Assembly: GCA_020310875.1 (NCBI GenBank)
Contig: CM035439.1
Span: 143,270,700 to 143,334,699, forward strand
Direction of reading: 5' to 3'
Origin: Ceratopteris richardii
Lineage: Eukaryota; Streptophyta; Polypodiopsida; Polypodiales; Pteridaceae
DNA length: 64,000 nucleotides
Part shown: positions 33,084-46,452 of the stretch, in pieces
Position numbering within the stretch: the first letter of the stretch is position 1
Layout of the letters: the number at the start of each line of letters is the position of its first letter
The notes under the pieces: model-generated
Seen by the model: the letters and a program-made list of their open reading frames with translations, nothing else
The model's database searches: none
What the model was told of the DNA's origin: nothing
Position numbers and translations under genes: made by a program

Positions 33084-34848
33084 GGATTCGATCGTCAACA
33101 GTCTAAAGATAGACTACCTATCAATTTAGGATAAGCAAAACATTGAGGTTCACAAGAAATGTTCCTAGTCACTACTGGAGAATCATGAGATATCACCTTC
33201 TCAATGTGGCTATGTACAGAAAGGTATGCGGTTGGAATACCTTTGTCCCTTGTAGCACAATATTAAGGTACCTTCTGATCTCCATCGGTGAGGGAATGAC
33301 TAGCATATGCTTCTACACAATCTCCTTCTCATCTCCACAAATGTTCATGTTCAAATCAGTTCTATATATAGAGATATGTGCATGGGACTTTTCACCTACC
33401 CTTGCATCTTCTCTCACCTCTTGACCTTTCACATCATGGCCTTTGTCCTTCCATTGCCTTGGGTGACGTTTGGTGCTCCAAATTACTTGGTATGCCTTCT
33501 TTGCTTTGAAGCTTATTGGGCTTCTCTAGAGCTTAATATTGGTTCCTTGGCTCTTTGCAAGAGATCTTCTTCAATCCCTATCATAAGACATGCTTCGTAC
33601 AACATATACAATTAAATGAGATCACCTTGGCTACATATACCTTTATTGCTTTACTCGCTTCTTTGTCCTCTCTTGGAGAATCTATCTTCTTCTCTACCTT
33701 CATGGCTTCATATCTTTCAAGGCTTGCATGCTTCACTTTGATCCTCCTTTTTCTTTGGATCATCTTTGAGTTTTTCTTTGGTTGCAATTTTCTTTACACC
33801 TCCTTTTCATGTCATCATGGTTGTCATGCTTTCTTTTTCTTCATGCCCTCTCTTGTGCATCATGGATGCTCCTTGCCTTCTAAGCACTGCTTCCATAGAA
33901 TTGGCCTCTCCTAGAGCTTTGAAATTACCTTTGATGGTTTCTCTTACTCTTTCTTTGAGTATGAATTCTTCTCTTCGAAATCTAAAAATTGTGTTGGCTC
34001 CATGTGCTCTTCTTTGGACTCTATTTGGATCTTCCAATCCATGAAAACTAACTCCCCCTTGCTTCATAATCTTTACTCAATTCTTCATGGCTAATTATAC
34101 CCAAAAAATCAACAATGGGCTGATCATACATGAACTCTTTCATGATTTCCTCTTCATGTGAGGCATTACTAGCTTTCGCACCCTCCAAGCTTTCTTCATC
34201 ACCTACAAAACACACAATAAATTTTCAATGTGAACAATGGTACTTCTTGCACCTAACAAGGCTTTATATTCCTCTTTGGATGATCTTACTTGCCTTTACA
34301 TAGGCTTGCCACTCCTCTAGGGATGCTCTTACTTGCCATAGGCTTGCCACTCTCTGTGGTGGACTTACTTGCCTTAACCTTTCACTAGACATTCACTTGG
34401 TCCTTGGTGCTTCTTGCATGTAAAAAGGCTTGCCATTCCTCATGGGATGGTCTTACTTGCCTTCCCATAGGCTTGCCATTCCTCTTTTGTTGGTCTTACT
34501 AGCTTCAACCTTTCACTAGACCTTCACATGGTCTATGCTTGGAGATTATCACCACATATGTGGATTCTTTTAGCCCTTTTACATCAGCCCTTACCTTTGT
34601 CAGTTCACTTATTTACCTTCTTCATGTCACATGTACCATGAGCGATGCTTCCTTCTATCTTGGCACTTGCTTGCACTCCTTGAACCTTGGGGAGTTTCTT
34701 CAAGTCCTTGAGTCTTCAAAAGTTTATGATGGCCCTTCTTTGGAGTCTTCTACTCCTCCTTTGTTGGGAAGCTCAATCATAGGCTTCACCCTTCTTTGAT
34801 GTCTTCAAAATATAAGTGTCTGATAATCATGTGGCTTGGGCTCCTTCT
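33084..34848. other. Unassigned region interrupted by element G
   Basis: No domain was recognised in any frame. The sequence is pyrimidine-rich on the plus strand, with many CTT/CCTTG runs, and holds a degenerate tandem repeat at 34255-34530. It would continue at 47514 on the other side of element G. Confidence 0.4.
34255..34530. repeat. Degenerate tandem repeat
   Basis: Four to five copies of a unit of about 50-90 bp around GGCTTGCCATTCCTC, a GGATG-type core, and TCTTACTTGCC, sometimes followed by CCTTTCACTAGAC. The units differ by substitutions and length. Confidence 0.65.
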
Positions 34849-35228
34849 TGTTGGAACATCAAGCTTACACTATGCTTGAGGTGGATTTGATCTACATCAA
34901 AGGCTATCGCGCCGTCGAAAGAATATCCATTGGAGATTTCTTTTTCTTATGCTCATTTATTGTATTTTTTGATGGCTCATTTACCGTTGTAAAAGCCTTG
35001 AGCTTTACACATGTAAAGGTAGAAAGATAGAGCCCAAACCCCAAGAATTTGTGGTGGTTGAAGTTGCATTCAATCAAGCAATCAATCACCTAAAAGTAGA
35101 TCAAACTAGATCTTCACTTTTCCTAGATTGTAGGAAAGTGAATTGATTCCCTCCAACAACCATTCCCACCTTTATTTGAATTCAAATTTCTCTTGTAGAA
35201 GTCGTGAAACACTCCTAGAGTCTATATA
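34849..35228 (+). repeat. Element G 5' LTR, first part
   Basis: Starts TGTTGGAACATCAAGC and matches 46453-46838. It ends at the TATA box (TCTATATAAA, 35221-35230), where element F begins. Confidence 0.92.
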
Positions 35229-36272
35229 AAACCTTCACAATCTGGCTTGGATTACTTCAAGAAGACAATACTTGAAGGAAGGACCATAGGAACTTATGCT
35301 TATAAGTTCTTACCATTTTTACTTCTTGTGAAAGTCTAAAATGACTTGGCATTCTTATGTAATCACTTACCTAATAGATTCGTGGAATTAGATGGTATGA
35401 GTTGAGAGAATATCTCCCTACTTTTAGAGGAGTGATTATAGGGAGCCTTAGATTTGAATTTGAAATTCAAATCAACTTCAACTCATATAAAAAAGAGAAG
35501 AAAACTCGCGGGCTGAGTGAGGTGTACATCCAAGATTCATTTACACTATCATTGAGTGTGTGTGAGTGCTACACCATAGCCCACAACACTCAAACTCATT
35601 AGGCTACACTTGTGATGCCAATGAGATTGTACATCATTGTGAATTAATACAAGTCTTTACATTCATCAACTCTGTGTTCTCTGAGTGTACTACTTCAAGT
35701 CTGTCAACTTCAAAGAGGCATATCTCAGTGCCTACTCCACCAAATCAAGTGATTCAAAGCTTTGTAGATCCAGCTCAAAGCATACTACAAGCATACAAAG
35801 TTTGAAGAAACTTGGTTCAGCCAATTTTGAGAAATCGCGGTCGAAGTGCTCACTGGTATTTGTCTGCATACTTCCTAAAAAGTCGGGGGTATCCATAATT
35901 TTGCTAAAGTGATTTCTCTGAGTATAGTTTATCATTTTATCTCATTCCACTTGCAAATGGTAGCTTACTAAGCTAATAGAATACCTCTAGAAGGAATTTT
36001 GCCAATTGTAAGTGTACTGGTCATACTGAGCATAACTCTGAGCAGGTGTCAATACCAAAATAGCAAGTTTTCTTGGATTTGTGAAGCATCAAGTAGTCTA
36101 TTTTGATTTGAACACTACACACATCATTTGCAAAGTACATATATGATCTCTTGGTATCATTTGGAAGCTAAGGGTGTCTACTAATCATATGTGGAGTCAC
36201 TGAGGGCTGGTGCAAAGCAAGATTAGCAGCACCTACGCAATCTTCTGGAGGATCCATCCATCTTTCCCAACA
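35229..36272 (+). repeat. Element F 5' LTR
   Basis: Matches 40536-41584 throughout and ends CCCAACA directly before the primer site TGGTATCAGAGC (36274-36285). Confidence 0.93.
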
Positions 36273-36297
36273 GTGGTATCAGAGCAAACAAGGTAAC

Positions 36298-37140
36298 ATG
36301 GGAGATGGTTTTCCTTCATTTATTGGTAAATTGGACAGGAACAATTATCAAGCCTGGTCTTTGAGGATGAAGACTTATCTACAAGGAAGAAGTCTATTTG
36401 GATTCATCTCAGGAGATGAGGAATTGCCCTCATTCAAAGCAAGGGGTCTACCCACCAAGGAAGAACAAGAAAGGCTTAATACATGGTGTGCAAAAGATGC
36501 ATTGGCAAGGTCTTATCTTCTTAACTCTATATCTGATTTCCTTTTACCTCACATCAGGAATTGTAAGACTTCCCAAGAAACTTGGGAAACCTTGTCATCA
36601 TACTTTTCATCTAATACAAGGGCCAGGAAGAATCAATTGTGGATTGAATTCACAACCCTTAGGAAGCAACCAAAACAATCAGTCTCAGAATTTGTGACCA
36701 AGATCAAGGATGTGGCAGACCAATTAGCAAGCATAGGAGAGGAGATTGAAGAGGAACAAATAGTAAGGCAAGTAACCAATGGACTAAAGGCAGATGATAA
36801 GTGGGAAAGCTTCACCACTGCATTGGATCGCTACATGGACATACATACCCCAGATCTCACAACTCTGATGGGCCAACTATTCACACATGAAGCAAAGTTC
36901 ACAAAGGTTGGAGATACATCTAAAGGTAACACTCCTTCTGCCCTATATACTGATAAAAAGATTAAAGACAAAGGTAAAGGAAAAAGGCAAGAAGATGAAG
37001 GTTCTACCTCCCAAGCCAACTATGCACGGAGAGGTAGATCTTCAAGAGGCACGAGTAGAGGAGGTAAGCAAGGTAGGGGGAGACCCTACAATTCATCACC
37101 ATGTAACATTTGTAGACTGTCTAATCACACCACAGATAGT
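36298..37140 (+). mobile_element. Element F gag region
   Basis: Starts MGDGFPSFIGKLDRNNYQAWSLRMKTYL at 36298, followed by the copia gag domain (UBN2-like, with TSQETWETLSSYFSSNTRARKNQLW and IKDVADQLASIGEEIEEEQIV), a basic arginine/glycine-rich stretch, and the start of a knuckle (CNICRLSNHTT) near 37100. The start follows the primer site by 12 bases. Confidence 0.88.
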
Positions 37141-37339
37141 GCTACAAAAACTACAAAAATCAGAGAGGAAGAGGCTATCAAAGAGGTGGATACTCTCAAG
37201 GCAGAGGAAGGTTCAACCAACACCAAGGCTACAATGGCTACAACAATTACAACAACAACCATAATGGTAACTACCAAGGAGGATTCAGAAATAGGAAAGA
37301 CTACAACAACTACACAGAGGAGCAAGATGACTCCCTATT

Positions 37340-40300
37340 GATCATGAATATGACTTCCAAGTCAGGTATCAATGATGATCATCTGTTTTATATTGATTCA
37401 GGATGTTCTAATCATGTAGCTGGCAATGTGGCACTACTCTCTGATCTTGAGGAACCCAAGGGCAAACATCAAGTACAAACAGGTGATGATACTAAGCATT
37501 CTGTAGTAAAGATTGGAAATGTAAAAACTTGTGATGGTAACCAGAACCTATTGAGCAGGGTACTTTATGTACCAACCATTACCAAAAACTTAATGAGTGT
37601 TGGTCAGATTGTGGAGAAAGGTTTGCAGGTTAGGTTCAATCAACATGGAGCATATGTGGAGGAACCAAGACATGGATTCAAAAGGATAGCCAAGGGAGAA
37701 AAATCAGGTAGATTATTTACCTTTGAATTAGAAGACACAAAGAATATTGCTTTGTATAGCTACAAGGACCAGACACTTTCAGAACTTGAAATGTGGCACA
37801 AGAGACTAGGGCACATAGGTGAAAGGACCTTGAAGCAAATGAGCAGAGATCAATGTGTGCTTGGGATACCTAATGTATCCAAGCAACACATGATTTACAA
37901 GTGTGGTGCTTGTCAATTTGGTAAGTCTCACAGGTTACCTTATACAAGGAAAGGATTTATGCATGAAGACTACCTAGACTTGGTACACACAGATGTTTGG
38001 GGACCTAGCAAGGATCCCTCCATTTCAGGATCAAGGTACTATGTGTCTTTCATTGATGATTATAGCAGATGGATTGTGTTATACTTTATGAAGCACAATG
38101 ATGAAGTGTTTAATTGTTTCAAAAGATATCTTGCACTAGTTGAAAATCAAACAGGAAGGAACTTGAAGAAGCTAAGGTCAGATGGAGGAGGTGAATACTT
38201 CTCAAATGAGTTTGATGACTTCTTGCAGGAAAGAGGCATCAAGAGGGAGATAACCACAAGGTACTCACCTGAACAAAATGGAGTAGCTGAAAGAAGGAAT
38301 AGACTTATAGTTGAAACAACCAGGTCCATGCTTAATGAAAAGAAGTTGCCAAATTATCTTTGGGCAGAGAGTGTATGTACTGCCACCTATCTCATAAACA
38401 GGTTGCCATCAAAGTCTCTTGATGGAATGACACCTTATGAAGCTTGGCATGGTAAGAGACCATCATTGGATCATTGCAAAATCTTTGGTTGTGTAGCATA
38501 TGTGCATATTCCCTCACAGGTAAGGGGAAAGCTAGACCCTAAAGCAGAAAAATGTATTTTCATTGGTTATGACTTAAATAAAAAAGGGTACAGATTCTAC
38601 AACCCAACCAATAAAGGGTTCAAGGTAAGTAGATATGTCATCTTTGATGAGAATGACTCATGGTATGAGAATGAATGCAGGAAGGTTAGTCTACCCTATG
38701 ATTTGGAAGAGGAGTTTCCAAAACTCTCAAGGGAGGAACCAATCCAGAAGGAAGAATCAAGTTCAGAAGATGATGACACAATCAATCTTGAAGAATTCAA
38801 GGCATGGAAGTCCAAAGGCAAGTTAAAGATGAAGAAGCTTGAGGATATACCAGAATCTTCAACTCAAGCAATGAGGAGATCTCATAGAGAAAGTAAGAAG
38901 CCTATCAGATATGGGTATGATACATCTCTTGTCACTAAGCATTCAATTTATCTTGCAAAGGACTTGTTAAGTGAAGAACCAGGTTCATATGAAGAGGCAA
39001 TCACCAAACCAGAATGGAAAGGAGCTATGGATGAAGAAATAGAAGCTCTCAAGGAGAGTGACACATGGGACTTGGTACCAAAAAAGGACTCTATGAAGGT
39101 GATAGGATCCAGATGGATCTACAAACTAAAGAGGAACTCTGATGGTACAATCAATAGGTACAAAGCTAGGTTGGTAGCCAAGGGTTTTGCACAAACCCAA
39201 GGCATTGATTATGAGGAGACATTTTCTGCTGTGGCTAAGATGCCAACAATCAGAGTATTGGTGAGTGTAGCTGCATCCAAGAATTGGAACATGTACCAAT
39301 TAGATGTCAAGAATGCTTTCTTGAATGGATGGATATCTGAAGAAGTCTACATGTCACAACCACCTGGCTATGAAGATCCCAAGAAGGTAAATTATGTTTG
39401 TAAATTGAAGAAGGCTTTATATGGATTGAAGCAGGCACCTAGAGCATGGAATTATAGACTGGCAACATACCTCCAAGACCAAGGGTTTACTATGAGCAAG
39501 GCAGATACATCATTGTTTATTAAAAAGAGCAATTCAGAGGTAATCTATCTCTGTGTTTATGTTGATGACATCATCATTATAGGTAATGATGTCCAAGGAA
39601 TCAGAAGCATCAAAAATCAGATGATGAAGGAGTTCAAGATCAATGATCTTGGATTATTGAAATACTTTCTAGGACTTGAATTGGTTTATACTAATTCAGG
39701 TGTATATATCACTCAGAAGAAGTATGTGCAAGACATGTTAAAGAAATTTGGCTTGCAAGATGCTAAAGTCTCTAGTACTCCAATGGAAGTCAACCTAAAG
39801 CTAAGTGCTCATGAAGGGGATGAAGTCCAAGACATTACAGGATATCAAAGTATGGTAGGTAGTTTGAATTATGCTACCTTGACTAGAATTGACATAGCAT
39901 ATGGAGTTAGTGTGCTAAGTCAATTCATGCACAAACCAAGGGTACCTCACCTTGAGGCTGCAAAGAAGATCTTGAAGTATCTAAAGGGAACTCAGAATCA
40001 TGGTTTGTACTTTCCTTATACATCAGATATTGATATTAAAGTGTATTTAGATGCAGATTGATGATAGGAGGAGCACATCAGGATACTTATCTTTTGTAGG
40101 TGATAAACCTATTTCTTGGTCAGCCAAGAAACAACCAACAGTGGCATTGTCATCCACTGAAGCAGAGTATAGAGGGCTAGCCAATGCCACTCAAGAAGCT
40201 ATTTGGTTAAAGCTTTTGTATACAGAACTAGGCCTACATACTAGGCCCCCAATTATCTTTGGAGACAACACAAGCTCTCTTCACCTTGCAGCTAATCCAA

Positions 40301-40494
40301 TATATCATGCTAGGACAAAACACATAGAGGTTCATTACCACTATGTGAGAGAGAAGTTGCTTAGCAAGGACATTCAGTTGACCTATGTGTCTACTAATAT
40401 GCAATGTGCAGATTTACTCACTAAAGCTTTGGATGGAAACAAATTATGCAGATTCAAATCCATGATTGGATTGCAGGATGTGATTGAAGATTGA
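37340..40494 (+). mobile_element. Element F pol region
   Basis: Protease near 37385 (FYIDSGCSNHVAGN), pre-integrase zinc domain at about 37790-37960 (MWHKRLGHIGERTL, CGACQFGK), integrase core at about 37975-38450 (DVWGPSKDPS, LRSDGGGEYFSNEF, PEQNGVAERRNR), RT at about 39090-39830 (WIYKLKRNSDGTINRYKARLVAKG, LDVKNAFLNG, YVDD), and RNase H at about 40050-40490 (KKQPTVALSSTEAEYRG, ARTKHIEVHYHYVRE). Most of it is open. Confidence 0.93.
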
Positions 40495-40523
40495 AGATGA
40501 AGACTTAAGCCAAAGTGTTTGGC

Positions 40524-40535
40524 TTGAGGGGGAGC
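40524..40535 (+). other. Element F polypurine tract
   Basis: TTGAGGGGGAGC directly precedes the TGTTGG start of the 3' LTR. Element G has the same tract before 46453. Confidence 0.85.
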
Positions 40536-41584
40536 TGTTGGTGCGATTCAAGCCTTCACAATTTGGCTTGGGTTACTTCAAGAAGACAATACTTGAAGGA
40601 AGGACCATAGGAACTTATGCTTATAAGTTCTTACCATTTTTACTTCTTGTGAAAGTCTAAAATGACTTGGCATTCTTATGTAATCACTTACCTAATAGAT
40701 TCGTGGAATTAGATGGTATGAGTTGAGAGAATATCTCCCTACTTTTAGAGGAGTGATTATAGGGAGCCTTAGATTTGAATTTGAAATTCAAATCAACTTC
40801 AACTCATATAAAAAAGAGAAGAAAACTCGCGGGCTGAGTGAGGTGTACATCCGAGATTCATTTACACTATCATTGAGTGTGTGTGAGTGCTACACCATAG
40901 CCCACAACACTTAGGCTACACTTATGATGCCAATGAGATTGTACATCATTGTGAATTAATACAAGTCTTTACATTCATCAACTCTGTGTTCTCTGAGTGT
41001 ACTACTTCAAGTCTGCCAACTTCAAAGAGGCATATCTCAGTGCCTACTCCACCAAATCAAGTGATTCAAAGCTTGGTAGATCCAGCTCAAAGCATACTAC
41101 AAGCATACAAAGTTTGAAGCAACTTGGTTCAGCCAATTTCGAGAAATCACGGTCGAAGTGCTCACTAGTATTTGTCTGCATACTTCCTAAAAAGTCGGGG
41201 GTGTCCATAATTTTGCTAAAGTGATTTCTTTGAGTATAGTTTATCATTTTATCTCATTCCACTTGAAAATGGTAGCTTACTAAGCTAATAGAATACCTCT
41301 AGAAGGAATTTTTCCAATTGTAAGTGTACTGGTCATACTGAGCATAACTCTGAGCAAGTGTCAATACCAAAATAGCAAGTTTTCTTGGATTTGTGAAGTA
41401 TCAAGTAGTCTGTTTTGATTTGAACACTACACACATCATTTGCAAAGTACATATATGATCTCTTGGTATCATTTGGAAGCTAAGGGTGTCTACTAATCAT
41501 ATCTGGAGTCACTAAGGGCTGGTGCAAAGCAGGATTAGCAGCACCTACTCAATCTTCTGGAGGATCCATCCATCTTTCCCAACA
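40536..41584 (+). repeat. Element F 3' LTR
   Basis: 1,049 bp, TGTTGGTGCG...TTCCCAACA. Confidence 0.94.
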
Positions 41585-42243
41585 GAAATCACTTGTACAT
41601 TACATGGAAGCAATATACATACACTTGTGACCATCATTGTCTTGCTCCTTCAATTCTCTGCATCATCTTCTTCACCAATAGTAATCTTGCAGAGGCTGCT
41701 TCTCTCTCTTAGCTCCAAATTGAGTGCAAGATGACTCATTGGAAATATATTAGTGTCTAGTTTATGCCTATAAATATTCATACATTTGGTTCAATAGATT
41801 GGGAGAAATATGAGTTTTTCTGTCTCGGGGTCAATCTCTACGTATTCCTGAAAAATAGGAAGTACCACCGGTGAATGTTGCATTCATTCCTATAGCATAT
41901 TTTGCTTATTCCTAATACGTTTGTGCATTCCATACACTCAACCCTATGTGTATCACTCCCATAAAAGGATTTTTTCTAATTGTAATCATGCTGGTCGCTA
42001 TGGGCATTTGAAGCTCATTGTCTCTTCCATAGATAGTAAGTTTTTTGAGCTAGTCGATCCGCGAACCTATCTATTTTGTGTCGACTCATTCTCCTTGATG
42101 CTCCAAAGTACATAGTGTGTTTCTTTGCACTTATTGCATTCCTATAAGGTCTATTTGAGTCTCCATAAGTTGAAGGGCTGGTCTTGTGCCGATTGGCATG
42201 AACAAACTTCGTCGCTTCGAAACGCACTGACCAAGTTCTTTCA
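41585..42243 (+). repeat. Element G 5' LTR, second part
   Basis: Continues the G LTR (GAAATCACTTGTACATTAC...) and matches 46844-47513. It ends TTCTTTCA before a primer site variant, TGGTAGCAGAGC (42245-42256). Confidence 0.92.
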
Positions 42244-42265
42244 GTGGTAGCAGAGCTAGATCAAG

Positions 42266-43130
42266 ATGGGTGACAGATTTCCCTCAATGATCGAGAAGCT
42301 TGATCGATACAACTATGCGGCTTGGAAAATCAGAATGGAGGCCTATTTGCAAGGTAGAAATCTTTATGGAATTGTAGCAGGTGATGAAGCTATGCCTATT
42401 CCAAGATCCAAAGGAGGACCTACACAAGAGGAGATAGATAAGCTCACAGTTTGGTGCGCAAGGGATGCTCAAGCAAGGTCGTACATACTAAACTCTATGT
42501 GTGACTTTCTATTACCACATATTAGAGGATGCAAGACATCTCAAGAGACTTGGGATGCCCTCGAGACTTTCTTTTCTGCTAGTACCAAAGTAAGAAAGAA
42601 TCATCTTTGGAACGAGTTCAACCAAATGAAGAAGACACCTAAACAAACCATCATAGAGTTTGTTACCAAGGTCAAGGAGGTTGCAGATCAGTTAGCATCC
42701 ATTGGAGAGCTGATTGAAGAAGACGTCATCATGAGGCAAATTCTCAACATTATTCGAAGTGATAAGCAATGGCAATCCTTCACGACGGCTTATGATCTCC
42801 TCATGGATGTGCAGACTCCAGACTTCAACATCTCTCTTGGACAACTCTTCAATCAAGAAACCAACAATAGCATAAAGGAAGGTAACTCTTATCATGGTAA
42901 TTCAACTAGTGCTCTATATACAGATAAGAAGGATAAGAAGCAGAAAGGCAAGAAGAAGGAAGAAGATGAAGAAGAGACTTCTCAAGCCAACTTTGCAAGC
43001 AAGAGCAAGTGGAAAGGGAAGAAGAAAGGACAAAAGCAAGACAAAGTCAAAGGTCAGAATGTTCAACCTTGTGCCATATGCGATAAGACCAACCACACCA
43101 CTCAGAATTGTTCGTTCAATGGGAAGACTT
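42266..43130 (+). mobile_element. Element G gag region
   Basis: Starts MGDRFPSMIEKLDRYNYAAWKIRMEAYLQGRNLYG at 42266. The copia gag domain is followed by a very lysine-rich stretch (about 42920-43040) and a zinc knuckle (CAICDKTNHTTQNC) near 43072-43113. It closely resembles the gag of element F in layout. Confidence 0.9.
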
Positions 43131-43259
43131 AGAAAGGAAGTGGAAGAGGTGGATATGGCAGCAATAGAGGTAGAGGTGGACACAACTTCAAAAATAACAA
43201 TAGAAGCTATAATAGAAGGGACTACAACAATTATTCAGAAGATCAACCACATGAAGACT

Positions 43260-46200
43260 CATTGCTTCTTATGAATCTAAGCCACAAAGAAGGTAAAGAA
43301 GATGATCATTTGTTCTACATAGATTCAGGATATTTGAATCATGTTGCAGGCAACATTGCTCTTCTATCTGATTTGGAAAGTCCAAAGCATAGAAATGAAG
43401 TGCAAACAGGGGATGACACAAAGCACAATGTGGAGAAGATTGGTAATGTCAAAGCTTCCAATGGCAGGACAAACATTCTGAGTAAGGTTCTCTATGTACC
43501 CACTATCACTAAAAACTTAATAAGTACAGGCCAAATAGTTGAAAAAGTCTTGCAAGTTAGGTTCACCCAACATGGAGCTTTTGTGGAAGATCCATGTCAA
43601 GGCTTCAAGAAGATAGCCTGAGGTGAGAAGCATGGTAGGCTCTTTACTTTTGAAGTAGGAAAAACCAAGAATATAGCTCTATTCAACTTTGGGTCTCAAA
43701 CCCTAAGTGACCTTGAAGTGTGGCATAAGAGACTTGCTCATGTGAATGAAAGAACCTTGAAGGATATATGTAGGGATCAAAGTGTTAGGACTGCCGAACA
43801 TATCAAAGCAACACATGATCAACAGGTGTGATGCATGTCAGATTGGGAAGGCACAAAGACAACCATTCAACCACAAAGGCTACATCCACAACAACTTATT
43901 GGACTTAGTACATACAAATGTATGGGGACCAAGTCAAGAACCTTCATTGGCAGGATCAAGGTATTATCTCATTTATTGACGACCATAGTAGATGGACTAT
44001 TCTATACTTTATCAAGAGTAAGAATGAAGTGTTTGATTGCTTCAAGAAGTATCTTGCACATGTGGAGAATCATATAGGTAGATCACTAAAGAGGCTCAGA
44101 TCTGATGGAGGGGGAGAATACTTCTCCAAAGAGTTTGATGAGTTCTTGCAGGAAAAAGGTATCAAAAGAGAAGTGACTACTAGGTACTCTCCTCAACTAA
44201 ATGGAATTGCAAAGAGGAGAAACAAGACACTGGTTGGATCAGCCCGAACAATGCTTGAAGAGAAGAAGTTGCCACATTATCTATGGGCAGAAGCTATTTC
44301 AACTGTTGTGTACCTTGTCAATCAACTACCATCCAAATCACTTCAAGGTATGACTCCTTATGAAGCATGGCATGGAAGAAAACCTAGTCTTGGACATTGC
44401 AAGGTTTTTGGTTGTTTAACTTATGTTCATGTACCATCACAAATAAGAGGTAAGCTAGATGAAAGGGCAACAAAGGCAGTGTTTATTGGATATGATTCAA
44501 CTCAGATGGGTTACAAGTTCTTCAATCCTTCAACCAAGCAATTCACTATAAGTAGAGATGTTGTGTTTGAAGAACACAGGTCTTGGTATGATGAAGACAA
44601 ACAAAAGGTAACACTAGTATATGATCTTGATTCTGACTCTCATCAATTAGGAAGCAAGCATGATACACAGGTCCAGGATCCAAGAAGTGATACAGACAAT
44701 GACCAAGATGAAAGAGAAAAGGATTACAAGCTATGGAGGTCAAGAGGCAAAGCAAAGATGCAAGAGGTTGGAGAATGCTCCAAACAAGCACCTAGAAGAT
44801 TAGCAAGAGAGAAGAAACAACCAGAAAGGTATGGATATGATTCCACATTTGTTACGAAGCATTCAATCTACTTGGCAAAAGACTCTATTTTAGAGGAACC
44901 CTCAACCTATCAAGAGGCAAAGGTAAACCCTAATTGGGAAAACTCCATGAAAGAAGAGATAGATGCATTGAAGGAAATGGACACTTGGGATTTGGTTCCA
45001 ATGTCGCCGAATCAAAAGGTGATTGGTTGCAAATGGGTATATAAAGTTAAAAGAAATTCAGATGGATCAGTTTGTAGGTACAAGGTACGATTAGTTGCCA
45101 AAGGATGCTCACAAACTCATGGTATAGACTATGAGGAAACATTCTCACCAGTTGTGAAGATTACTACAATCAGGACATTGATAAGTGTAGCTGCTGCAAG
45201 GAATTGGAGACTCCTCCAACTTGATGTGAAAAATGCATTCTTAAATGGTTGGATAAGTGAAGAGGTATACATGTCACAAACACCAGGTTTTGAAAATCCT
45301 AATCATCCATCTTATGTTTGCAGACTTAAGAAAGCATTGTATGGATTGAAACAAGCTCCTAGATCTTGGAATTACAAGTTGGTTACATATCTTCAAGATC
45401 AAGGGTTCAAAGCTAGCAGCTCAGATCCTTCTCTATTCATCAAAAGGGATCACAATGAGGTTATCTATCTATGTGTATATGTAGATGATATTATTGTGAC
45501 AGGTGATGATCTAAATGGCATTCAAAGGATCAAGAGACACACGCAAGAGGAGGTCAAAATCAGTGACCTAGGTGAGCTCACATATTTCCTAGGTATGCAG
45601 GTGATATATACAGATGAAGGAATGTATTTGACTCAGAGAAGGTACATTCATGATCTTCTTTTCAAGTTAAAAATGGAGAACACTAAACCTATAGGTACAC
45701 CTTTGGAGATGAATCATAAACTTAGTGTTTATGAAGGTGAGAAAATTGAAGACATTAAAGAGTATCAAAGCTTGGTAGGTAGCTTGATTTATGCTACTCA
45801 TACAAGGGAAGACATCTCATATAGTGTGGGAGTGCTTAGGCAGTTCATGCACTCACCGAGAAGACCACACATGGATGCGGCTAAGAGAGTACTTAAGTAT
45901 CTCAAAGGTACAATCAACGAAGGTATATTCTATCCTTACTCTTCAGATTTGGATATCAAAATCTACTCAGATGCAGATTGGGCAGGAGCTAAGGATGATA
46001 GAAAAAGTACATCTGGTTACTTAGCATTTGCAGGTTCAAAGCTAGTGTCATGGAGTTCCAAGAAGCAACCAACAGTTGCTTTATCTTCAACTGAAGCAGA
46101 GTATAGAGGCTTGACCATAGCAACTCAAGAGGCAATATGGTTAAAAGCATTGTATAAAGATTTGGGACTAGTGAGTTCCAAACCTCACATATTTGGAGAT

Positions 46201-46400
46201 AATGTAAGTTCCATGCATCTAGCGACAAATCCTATTTTCCATGCAAGAACCAAGCACATAGAAGTTTATTACCACTTCATCAAGGAGAAGCTCATGGCAA
46301 AGGAGATTGACATTTCTTTTGTTCCAAAAGCAAGTAGCAGATATGATGACGAAGGCACTTGATGGAATAAAGCTTTGTAGATTCAAAGCTATGGCAGATA
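43260..46400 (+). mobile_element. Element G pol region
   Basis: Protease near 43310, pre-integrase zinc domain at about 43715-43880, integrase core at about 43900-44390 (LRSDGGGEYFSKEF), RT at about 45020-45760 (WVYKVKRNSDGSVCRYKVRLVAKG, LDVKNAFLNG, YVDD), RNase H at about 45965-46340 (DADWAGAKDDRKSTSGYLAF, KKQPTVALSSTEAEYRG). It is broken in a few places. Confidence 0.92.
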
Positions 46401-46452
46401 TTCAACCTATTAGAGAATGAAGACTCAAGCATACTTTAGCTTGAGGGGGAGC

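Larger units (their letters stand above)
35229..41584 (+). mobile_element. Element F: Ty1/copia nested in element G
   Basis: A 6.36-kb copia element with LTRs of about 1,045 bp, an initiator-Met-type primer site and a full set of coding parts broken in about two places. The outermost left edge against element G is ragged; the right edge is clean (CCCAACA, then GAAATCACTTG of G). The LTRs differ by roughly 2.2% plus one larger indel, or about 0.85 million years at 1.3e-8 per site per year. Confidence 0.94.

Noticed and set aside
33143-34067. Frames of about 90-120 codons that could be a small membrane-protein gene
   Set aside because: Their hydrophobicity follows from the CTT/TTC-rich composition. 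The frames overlap on both strands and have no recognisable start context or domain.
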